Source: Heligmosomoides polygyrus polygyrus (Eukaryota > Nematoda > Chromadorea > Rhabditida > Heligmosomidae). From it: a stretch of 64,000 nucleotides of DNA. Shown here piece after piece: positions 56,701-64,000 of the stretch; the first letter of the stretch is position 1; the number at the start of each line of letters is the position of its first letter. A model generated the notes under the pieces. It was not told where the DNA came from, ran no database searches, and was given only the letters and a program-made list of their open reading frames with translations. The stretch covers positions 80,882,643 through 80,946,642 of the forward strand of contig OX377202.1 of NCBI GenBank assembly GCA_947396885.1, in the 5' to 3' direction. The position numbers were made by a program, and so were the translations under genes.

Positions 56701-59700
56701 GTTTTCTAGTGAAATTGTTTTGTACGCTCTCTAGAAGGTCGATGTCCCTCTTTTTCGTAGGATTGAACACTGTTATTCCAGATTCCACAACTGGACGAAC
56801 ATAGGTTTTGTAAGCTCTCAAGTAAACCTCTGGTAGGTTTGATTTCAGAACTTTGAAAAGATTGTAAATGCGATAATTGGCTTTATTCACCAAGACCCTG
56901 CAATGATTGGAGAAAGACAGGTTACTCGTGATAAGGAAACCTAAATCACGAGCTTCTTGGACTTCCTTTAAAGCCCTGTCATTGATCCTATATGACGGCA
57001 CTGTAGTATGGCTTCTAGACCCAATCGTCAGAAAGTGAGTCTTCTCAAAGGCGATTGGCAGTTCCCATTTTACTGCCCAATAACTGATAAAATCAATTGC
57101 TGACTGAACACAGTTTGAATCTCCCGCGTGCTCAATTTTTTTATAAATTTTGACATCATCGGCGTACATTTTGCACGTTACCCCCAAATTATTAACGTAG
57201 CTTGGGAGCTCATAGGTGTACAACAGGAATAAGATCGGAGACAACACACCTCCTTGAGGTACACCGCTGAATGCAGGAAATACCTCAGAGTATTGACCCC
57301 TCACCTTTACCTGATACGTTCTTCCTGATAAAAACTGTCGAATCCAATCAATGATCAAGGGATGAATTCCCACTGCCTTCATTTTGATTATTAGTTTCTC
57401 GACCGGTACCTTATCAAAAGCCTTTGAAAAGTCAAAATACACAACATCAGTGCGTTTTTTCTCTTCGGCCGCCTTCGACCAGTCATTAAGTGACGTAAGC
57501 AGAGCGGTTTCCACCGATCGACCTTTCATAGAGCCATGCTGGTCGTTGGAGATCACATTGTGAGTTTCAAGGTGCGACAAAATGTGCTTCTTTAGGATCT
57601 TTTCATAAGCCCTTGCAAATATTGAGGTAATGCTGACTGGCCTGTAGTTCATAGGATCATTTAGTGGAGGCTTCTTTGAAATGGGAGTTACAAACGCATG
57701 TTTCCACCTAACTGGAACTTCCGACCTCATATAGCTGAGATTGAAAACCTGCTCTAGAGGATAAGCTATGTGGTGAACAACCTTCTTTATGAAGCTGATA
57801 GGAATGAAGTCCGGTGATACTGAAAAAGAGTTTCCCAAAAGAGTGTTTGGTGTCTTTTCCCATATAAGAATTCTTCGAGTTGGCTACAGCGTGCTCAAAC
57901 TCCTGTAATTGCTATGCATTTCTGTTTCAGCCATACCGTGAGAGCGACCTTCGGCGATTTGACTACAGGAACTTCAGCGGCTATGTTCGCCACGATTTTC
58001 TCATGGTGTTCGACTACCTCAAAGGATTCCCAGATTTCGAAAAGCTCAGTCTCGCTGAAAAAGTGAGCCTCTCCGCGCCATTTGTCTTTGCGTCAAAATC
58101 AGCCGCTCCCTAACCAACGGTGTTGCAAACAAGACTTTAAGAACGTATTCTTCCGCTACGCTTGCGCTGTCGATTCAATGATCACCTCTGCCTACTACAC
58201 GTACAGGCTCGGGAAGAAGTCCAACTGTATGGTCATGTTCAATGGTGAATATGTGCCAATGGAACCCCTGCCTATCTCAGGATTAGAGCCCGGAGCGGAA
58301 TCCTTATTTGAAAGCGAATCCGACTTCAACAAATACAGGTTTGTTCCGCTCGTTGTGACGGTTTCAACAGCTGGCACTCCCGGCATATGTAACGCACTCC
58401 CGGCATATAACACTAAAAAACTTTCAGCGAAGTTCTGAATGAAATGTTTGAAAAACGGCGGGGTTTCGGTTCCAACCAAGTATATATCACCCCTATACAC
58501 ATGTTTTTTTTTTACTGAAAACGTTTGATGTTGGAGGGCGGCAGCAAATTTTAATAGAACTTGAGCTTCAGAATGCTGAGGGGCATTATATTGAAAGGAA
58601 AACATTTGATTACAATTTGGGTTGCTAAATTACGTCGCTATGAAACCGCCTAAATTACGTCGCTACATGCATATTACGCGAGCGTAATGCTGTGCCCTTT
58701 CACAATTTGAAGGGAACCAGATCGTCCATGACATCCCGCAGAGCGTAGGGTTTCTCATATCGTGGGGTCATCGTGTTTCGCATAACAGGTGAACGTTGTG
58801 ACACGTAAAAATCATAAAGCTTCACTTCTGAGTGTGTATTGTTTGGATGTAGAAAGGAGATTGAACGCTTTCGAAATCTTCTGTCTCACACAGTTCAGGT
58901 CTCTCATGCCGTACAAAATCAAACAGTGGACAAATATGTGTGTGCCGTTCTGGGAGCTTCACGCTTCTTTCGAGGAGTACGCCTTGCTCAAGGCTCTCAC
59001 AATTTGGCATTTCAGTAAGTCCGCTGTCCTCTTCACCTGGGGCCGGATTCATCAACGACTTACGTAACTTTATCCGAAATTTGTCAGCGAAAAGCTCAGA
59101 TAACGCGGCTTATCAAGCGATATGGTGAGCGATAAGCCGCGTTATGTGAGCTTTTCGCTTACAGTGCTCCGCTAAAGTTACGTAAGTCGTTGATGAATCC
59201 GGCCCCTGAACGATATTTTATAAACTGGATCAAAGTCTTCAAGGCTATCATTCGTTATAAACGCTTTCTCAATTAATAGATTAGCACACTATGGTCGCCT
59301 TTTTCGGAAGAAATCCATCCTTGCGTGTTAATCACATGAATTTGAACCACTTGAATTTTCCAAGAAGCAGTTGAAGTTGTCCTGGAACTATCCAGCTTCA
59401 ACGGGATATAAGCTATAAGACTCCCTAGAACATTTTCTTCAAAGAAAGACAGTAATGCTCTTAAGTGTTCTACAAGCTCTCGCCGAACGGCCGCAAAGTG
59501 TGCCAGCGGCAACGTGATGCGATCATACAAGCTCTTCATCAGATGTGCACGCAGAACAACATCGACCCATCTGTTCGGATGGGAAGCCTTCTCCTGGCGA
59601 TGTCCTATGTCATGGTATGTTCGCAATGTATGAAATACTAAAGCGTTTGCTGAGTGTTCGTTTCAGGAGCAGGTGCACACACTCCTCTACAACTACACCA

Positions 59701-59893
59701 TGATCACGCTCTTCGAAATGATCAAGTGCGACCCAGTCTTGATCCAAGTTTGCTCGCTGTGAGACTGCTGATATTCACTCCTCTACTGCGACGATCTCCA
59801 TACATAATGGTTCATCAAAATACATCATTGAGCGCTGTAGCCGTTGGAAAGAATCTTGCAGCTCTTCCACAAATGCAGGACACGTGGTTGTGA
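50761..59893 (+). CDS. Nuclear hormone receptor, nine exons
   Basis: A predicted transcription factor of about 385 residues. Exons in matching phase: 50761-50826, 50884-50971, 53472-53537, 53625-53750, 53806-53945, 57931-58062, 58142-58338, 58899-59014, 59667-59893. Finger 1: CEVC ... CKACAAFFRR. Finger 2: C-x6-C, then nine residues to CRLCRFTRCMRAGM; this spacing decided the exon 2/3 junction. A basic hinge (RSKPKRVHQMRLRKR) follows. The ligand-binding domain includes YVKLEEALGDRRKIMYTD, DYLKGFPDFEKLSLAEK, FFRYACAVDSMITSAYYTY, MCVPFWELHASFEEYALLKA and LLAVRLLIFTPLLRR. Acceptors are mostly TTTCAG-like. The start may be internal: AAGAGCAGGTCG is open upstream of the ATG after a possible acceptor at 50746. 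The final exon's end is the least certain part. Introns of 2.5 and 4.0 kb hold SINEs and a CR1. Confidence 0.82.
51034..51292 (-). repeat. tRNA-derived SINE in receptor intron 2
   Basis: On the - strand: TTTAGCGCAGTTGGAGGAGG, GGTTCTTGGTTCAGACTTCC, ACCGCAAGTCATTGAATGGC, in the family order. Confidence 0.8.
51293..52649. other. Receptor intron 2, unassigned part
   Basis: A weak SINE-like stretch on the - strand is at 51385-51475 (CCATGCGTATTTTGCG; GAATGGCTTGCGTTGGTC). No exon-like or transposon motif was recognised in the rest. Confidence 0.45.
52650..52985 (+). repeat. tRNA-derived SINE, diverged
   Basis: TGGCAGCGCAGTCGGTTAGG (box A-like), GGTGCGGATCCCACGCAGGT, TCTACCATTCCTTCAGGCTC, and ATCCCAAACAGGGACTAATT then TTTTTATCCT at the 3' end. 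Diverged and longer than its relatives. Confidence 0.65.
54048..54355 (+). repeat. tRNA-derived SINE, full length, in receptor intron 5
   Basis: GGGTGTAGCGCAGTCAGAGG (box A-like), CCAGGTTCCTGGTTCGGATT (box B-like), CCTTCCATCCCTCCGGGGTA, CCGCAAGTCATTGTATGGCC, ending GTAACGCCGTCCTTTATCCT. Best-preserved copy and used as reference for the others. Confidence 0.85.
54356..56185. other. Receptor intron 5, unassigned part
   Basis: Contains a cysteine-rich - strand ORF (54848-55036; CGQDICGTKTCSKN) and a - strand ORF at 55284-55544 (KVQEINRRIGHITGSVWKLQ), neither identified. A GTGTTTCGGCC motif at 55289 hints at another Penelope end, but no full core is present. Confidence 0.4.
56186..57850 (-). mobile_element. 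CR1 retrotransposon, 5'-truncated, in receptor intron 5
   Basis: Contains the longest open RT in the window and ends in a TTTA repeat tail (56186-56215, about seven units). The 5' boundary is just left of receptor exon 6, whose acceptor begins at 57921. Oriented opposite to the host gene. The endonuclease part is absent. Confidence 0.92.
56351..57838 (-). CDS. CR1 reverse transcriptase, 495-codon intact frame
   Basis: Copies element RNA at a nicked target. Motifs in order: VPVRWKHAFVTPISKK (residues about 41-56), MNYRPVSITSIFARAYEKIL, QHGSMKGRSVETALLTSLND, DVVYFDFSKAFDKVP (first catalytic Asp), SGVPQGGVLSPILFLLYTYE, CKMYADDVKIY (catalytic pair), LGFLITSNLSFSNHC, RAYKTYVRPVVESGITVFNP, LLESVQNNFTRKLMMRC. 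No internal stop over the whole frame, unlike every other retroelement here, so this copy is comparatively young. The APE endonuclease and ORF1 are missing, so it cannot be autonomous. The frame's first Met is probably not a native start. Confidence 0.93.
   Translation of the reverse strand: MGNSFSVSPDFIPISFIKKVVHHIAYPLEQVFNLSYMRSEVPVRWKHAFVTPISKKPPLNDPMNYRPVSITSIFARAYEKILKKHILSHLETHNVISNDQHGSMKGRSVETALLTSLNDWSKAAEEKKRTDVVYFDFSKAFDKVPVEKLIIKMKAVGIHPLIIDWIRQFLSGRTYQVKVRGQYSEVFPAFSGVPQGGVLSPILFLLYTYELPSYVNNLGVTCKMYADDVKIYKKIEHAGDSNCVQSAIDFISYWAVKWELPIAFEKTHFLTIGSRSHTTVPSYRINDRALKEVQEARDLGFLITSNLSFSNHCRVLVNKANYRIYNLFKVLKSNLPEVYLRAYKTYVRPVVESGITVFNPTKKRDIDLLESVQNNFTRKLMMRCFSVDYSLIPRGQERSVRFRLPSLENRRKISDLVMMYKILSGKVSVDPIIFFGSVLTKTVRGKLKLRVPVAKSRTRSDFLTYRILKEFNLLIGKYDDLEKLSVQACKRPITG
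59040..59205. mobile_element. Palindromic MITE in receptor intron 8
   Basis: Inverted ends GGGCCGGATTCATCAACGAC (33 bases match at each end), with CTG on both sides (59037-59039, 59206-59208), possibly a 3-bp duplication. The interior is also self-complementary (AGATAACGCGGCTTATC ... GATAAGCCGCGTTAT), so the element folds almost end to end. Confidence 0.85.
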
Positions 59894-59938
59894 ACGCATT
59901 TCCTATTGTAGCAGCTATGTGCCAATCTCAGACAATAA

Positions 59939-60673
59939 GGCCTATGTTATACTTCGGCGACGCTTCGCCGACGCTGCGATCCGTCACCGACGTCGCCACA
60001 GACGCGTGGTCGACGTCGGCGGACGTCGTCAACAGATTCTGTGGCGGCGTCGGGGACGACGTTGACAGGAGAGCATCAGAGCGCATTTTTAGCATCGGAG
60101 CAGGTTTTCAATGTCATCATTTGGTAACCAGTCTGCCCATAGAAAGGCTAAGTGATCACATCTGTCTCGAATTTGCATACATTTTGAGCTTTTCTTAATC
60201 TTCAAAAGAAATTTTAATTCTTAATTCTTCTTAATGCTTCAAGACTTGATGATGATTTTTTGTTCTGTATGTACCGTAGTCTGCTCAACCATTGTTAATC
60301 TGCCGAATTTTCTCTTACTAACCAAATTTGGCTTTTAGAAGGATGGATAATTGTTCAAAGGTTTCAATAGCAGCAATGTTAGAACCATTCAAAAGTACCT
60401 GTATTTTTAGGATACCCTGTATTTTTCGCAAGGCATAGTGTGTTTTTAGGTTTTAAATTTTAAAAGAAGCACAAATCAATCGATACGGTCACTTTGTAAA
60501 GAGATTATAGGAAGTATTCAAGCGAAACACTATCAATAGATTGTAAAATGCAAAATAAGAGACGGTGACGCGTCTGTGGCGACGTCGGCGACGCAAGTAT
60601 AACACGCCTTGCGGAGCTCTCGGCGACGTCGCTGGCGACGCTGCGATGTGCGGGTCGAAGTATACCATAGGCC
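59939..60673. mobile_element. Harbinger-like MITE (family GGCCTATGTTATAC), second copy
   Basis: Ends GGCCTATGTTATACTTC and GAAGTATACCATAGGCC with TAA on both sides (59936-59938, 60674-60676). Just inside each end are GC-rich GCGACG motifs. The AT-rich centre has no recognised coding. It starts 46 bp after the receptor stop codon. Confidence 0.78.
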
Positions 60674-62589
60674 TAAGGGAATGCTTTCTAGTACTCTCTA
60701 ATCAAAAAGAAGGGTGTACCCTCTCGGTTCAAATCGAAGCAAGAAGTCAAATTGTCTGTTGCACTCTATGCGTCTGCTAACGGTGTTGTTGTTTAGCTCA
60801 GCTTCTTTGTCGTTGTTATGTTCTCCACTTCGAATTTAACGTATTCACACCGTATGGAGGAGTCATAAGGAGTGACACCTTCTGTTCTAAGACTTCTAGA
60901 ATCATAGCCTCAACATAATGTTGTTTGGTTGACTCCATTGCTTTCTTTTGCACCTACCTCATTAGTTACGAGTTCTCAGGTGCCATTGTGTAATAGTTCC
61001 TTCTTTTGAAGAAATGTGCTAATTTATTGTTAAATGTTTAATAACTGTATGTGCTGTTGTCTGTGTGTTCGCCAAGAAGGAAATTGAAACCATTTTTCGT
61101 CGACTTCTGTCAGAGGACTATACTTCTTAACCCTTACATTCAGTGACCAACACAATGTGAGGTCTTCGTTACCTCTTTGTATATAAACTGGTTGGACTTT
61201 TAAGAAATATTCAACGTTAGAAACGAAGACTGAAACAGCAGTTTGTCGGATGGGAAATTCGAAGGCAGCGGAAATGTCATAGCAGAAGGCTCAAAGCAGT
61301 TTTGAGACTGTGAATGGAGGACGGACATGTGTTACCACAAACGCTGTTCAACCTTGCTTAAAAACCTATCTCTGCCCATCCAATCTCAAGATGGAAAATG
61401 TCAACCGCCTCAGCTTTCCCGATATCAACAGTTTTGAAGCCTCCGATAGAAATTAGAAAATCAAACCAGCTGGTTAGACTGCTCTGTTGCAGATCTAGAA
61501 CAGCACTCAGTTAGATCCGTTTTAGATGAACAAAAATCAGGAAGGCAACTAGCTTTTTATGCCAAAGAAACATTTAGTAACGTCTTTTATTTGTGACAAT
61601 CTGTGGATTCTAGCACTTCCTGTAAAGATTTTTGATCTACTCTGTTCTACTGAGCGCATTCACTTCAATTAATTATTGAGTTAAAATTCTTAGTTAATTT
61701 CCAAACAAGCTTTAGAATGGTGGTTCCGAAGTAGATGACGTGAACTCTCGTTCACGATGATTCATGAGGAATGCCAGGGATTCTATCAGAGCAGAATATA
61801 CAGATAAGGATGCGGCGGAAGATGGCGAGCAAGGTCTGACATTGTACGTACACCGCCGACTCGTCACGGTTGTTCTAACGTCCAAGCTGTATCAGCCTGC
61901 TCACTCAAACTCAGAGACGTTAAAGCAGCACACCATGAAAAAATCTATGAGCATTTAGCTGATATAGATTGGGAAGGAATCCTCTGAAATATAAAGACCG
62001 TCGATGAAATGTACGAAACATTGCTCCATATTCCCTATTATGTGATAGATTTATATGTCCTTAGACAGAAAACTGTCGTGTCCATGACCTCCTATAAAAA
62101 ATCTGAAGAAGAAAAAAAAAACCTATTGACCTATTGGGAAACCTATTGACTCCAAATCTGCCGGCAAAAACCTTTATTTTTAACAACTAATACAATTGCC
62201 ATTTAAATTTTCTAATTGTTTAATTCCATAACTTTAGGAAAAGAGAATCCCCAGCCAAAATCAAAAGAGTACGACCCCTCCCTCGCCACGAAAAAAAAAA
62301 CGGCGTCACAGTACGACCCCTGTCTTCTATTCTCGAACCCCGAGCTTGAGCCGGATTCCAGATTCTAAATGCATTCTTGTGTCTGCTGTTGTAGTCTTCT
62401 AAGAAATTTCCCTTGCATAGCTCACGGGGTAGTCGGAGGGGCGCTGTCATTCTCGTGCCTAACGAAGGAAAACTATCGGTTCGGGTCCCGTATTTGGTAA
62501 CCAAGCAAGCCCTTCATCTCAACTGCTCTGCTAGTTGATGTCATCTTTATTTGGAGAAGACGAAATACTGACTTCTATGTTTTAACAGC

Positions 62590-62700
62590 CCAAATGTCAC
62601 TGTGGACGTCAAATACACATCCAAATTGCCTCCAAAAATGACGTAGAAGGCGCATCCTGCAAAGGGACCGATTAAGGCCGCGCTTCTCGTCCTTTGAGAA
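62590..62700 (+). repeat. tRNA-derived SINE, 3' fragment
   Basis: TCAAATACACATCCAAATTG ... GGCGCATCCTGCAAAGGGAC and a GCGCTTCTCGTCCTTTG end match the 3' half of the SINE family in order. Confidence 0.55.
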
Positions 62701-62929
62701 GCTTCTGTAATGGAATTTCTATGTCAGCTTTGAGTACGTCGGACCTTAAGGTGAAGGTGGTGAGGTCAGAAACACCAATTTCGCCCAAACTTTGTGCATG
62801 TTATTTGGGGATGCTGATCACGAAACTGGCACCAGTTTCACTTGCTTACCCTGAATTCAAAAATTCTCACCTTGCCACTTTCAAAGAGATCGACGAACGT
62901 AAATGACATTTGTTGCCATGTTTTTGTTC

Positions 62930-63062
62930 AGAAATTTGTTGAAAGTGGGGATAAAGGGCGTCACTGGCGATAAAAACACCAGCATCAGCGGAGATCGTAC
63001 CCACAACCACATTTCTGTGAAGCGAGAACACTGTCCACTGCGCCTACCGATCACATTCGGTG
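62930..63062 (-). repeat. Second tRNA-derived SINE family
   Basis: On the - strand: GGTAGGCGCAGTGGACAGTG (box A-like), then GGTTGTGGGTACGATCTCCG (box B-like) about 35 bases later, followed by GTGTTTTTATCGCCAGTGAC. The body differs from the main SINE family. Single copy here. Confidence 0.55.
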
Positions 63063-63289
63063 AGGGGAGGGGTGGGAGGAGGGGTTGGCAGCAGGACGTG
63101 ATGAACTTCGCGCTCACGTTTTCACACGTCTTTTTTCGATCCTAGAAGAGCATTCCGAAAAAATTAACTATAGTTTTCCCTGTGAAATTTGCATCGAAAA
63201 AGCTCACAGCAAGTTTGGAGGCTCTCCTTGTCAGAGAATTTTTAGGAAAGTAGTCTGAATCGAATAGCTTTTATTTTAACTAATAAATT

Positions 63290-63338
63290 TGTGTATGAAC
63301 CGAGATGTGGGATTTTGCCATATCTCGGCTCATACACA
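63290..63338. repeat. 21-bp stem hairpin
   Basis: TGTGTATGAACCGAGATGTGG, shown as TGTGTATGAACCGAGATGTG plus G, loop GATTTTG, then a complement with two mismatches. A third half-copy, TGCCATATCTCGGCT, follows near 63349. Confidence 0.75.
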
Positions 63339-64000
63339 TTTTGCAGAATGCCATATCTCGGCTACAACATCCGTTTCGACAATCACTTTTGCAAAAACCC
63401 ACTATAAGCGGCTTTTTCGGCAATTGACCAAAAGACATGCGTGGTACTGTACTTCTCATAGTGTCTTCGTCTATTTCGAGTAGGACGAATTTCTGTTATC
63501 CGACGAGAACCACGTATCATAAGTGAAACTTAAAACTTCACGAAGCATCTTTATAGCGAAAGTCTTACATTCGCTTTACTGAGTTAAGAATCCTTCGCTT
63601 GTAGAGAACCCTTGACTTCAGATTGTGATGCCAGGATGGAAAGGCGGAAAGGCAAACTCGACGATTGACATGCGCTTGTTGAGGTACGTATGAATTGGAT
63701 TAATGCTTCATAGTTACTCTTGCATGATGTTCGAGCACCATCAAAGAATTCGAGGGAATTTCTATATGTGTACGATATTGTATGCAATTTCTATTTATCC
63801 CTGAGTACGCAAAGGATATGTGGTTTCCTCCATCTAGCCATTATCGTCCTGGGCCAGATTCAACCCTTACCTGCCTTTAAGGTACATCGGTTATCGTATG
63901 TCTCAGTATCTCTCTGTATCATTTACTTCGAAAGCCGATGTGGTGAATTCGTCGTGAGTTGATACCGGTGGTGTCGTTGGTGAATTGTGTCTGATGACAG

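Larger units (their letters stand above)
60677..64000. other. Long stretch without recognised genes
   Basis: Contains a SINE 3' fragment (62590-62700), another SINE-like sequence (62930-63062) and a hairpin (63290-63338). ORFs of 60-95 codons at 61764, 62220 and 62881 have no recognised family. Confidence 0.5.

Noticed and set aside
62220..62504. 94-codon - strand ORF
   Set aside because: No domain, no splice support and low-complexity patches; probably chance.
1..64000. CRISPR arrays, phage, bacterial operons or secondary-metabolite clusters
   Set aside because: No spaced direct repeats, no ribosome-binding-site-linked gene runs, and gene structure is eukaryotic with introns.

Overview
The window reads as AT-rich nematode DNA, most likely a clade V strongylid (hookworm-like) parasite. 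This is inferred from gene and repeat style: short introns ending in TTTCAG-type acceptors, a nematode-type nuclear hormone receptor, a nematode OAC-type acyltransferase, RTE, CR1, Penelope and PAT retroelements, mariner and hAT relics, and tRNA-derived SINEs. Nothing bacterial or viral was recognised. One run of 200 Ns (11753-11952) marks an assembly gap.

Host genes are few. The clearest is a nine-exon nuclear hormone receptor gene on the + strand (about 50761-59893). Its exons join in consistent phase to about 385 codons, with a two-finger DNA-binding domain and a ligand-binding domain. Its introns carry SINEs, a long CR1 retrotransposon and a palindromic MITE. The second is a four-exon OAC acyltransferase-3 fragment on the - strand (3529-4642) with a one-base frameshift and no visible C-terminal exons. 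A few unidentified ORFs are listed at low confidence.

Most of the rest is mobile DNA. Order: RTE copy (1-1390); mariner 3' end (2060-2384); foldback element (2401-3306); OAC fragment; mariner relic (5302-6496); CR1-like fragment (8560-9360); Penelope-like element with an inverted truncated partner (9365-11752, running into the gap); GC-rich minisatellite and Harbinger-like MITE (11953-12458); AAT microsatellite; hAT relic (15524-18578) holding a second RTE copy; PAT-type tyrosine-recombinase retrotransposon (18847-26303) holding a full-length RTE-type element (21559-24721); Penelope 3' fragment (27380-28160); 1-kb palindrome with mariner-type ends (29752-30793); piggyBac-like element (31445-32048); foldback repeat (32560-33283); SINE, Penelope 5' end, CR1 and composite SINE (34083-35977); Tc1-like element (36132-36863); mariner (37047-38292); CR1-like element split by a non-LTR 3' end (41900-43860); CR1 fragment (44480-45110); second hAT relic (45795-48295) holding a Penelope remnant and a non-LTR tail; SINE, CR1 fragment and mariner (48486-50676); receptor gene; second Harbinger-like MITE (59939-60673); mostly featureless DNA to the end.

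The most informative structure is the Penelope set. Three 5' ends share one layout: an inverted copy of the terminal tail with a hammerhead-ribozyme-like core, then a direct tail, then an ORF opening MPRF. The PAT element also shows its split-repeat architecture (A1 ... B1-A2 ... B2) clearly, because the RTE insertion carries a 12-bp target duplication inside B1.
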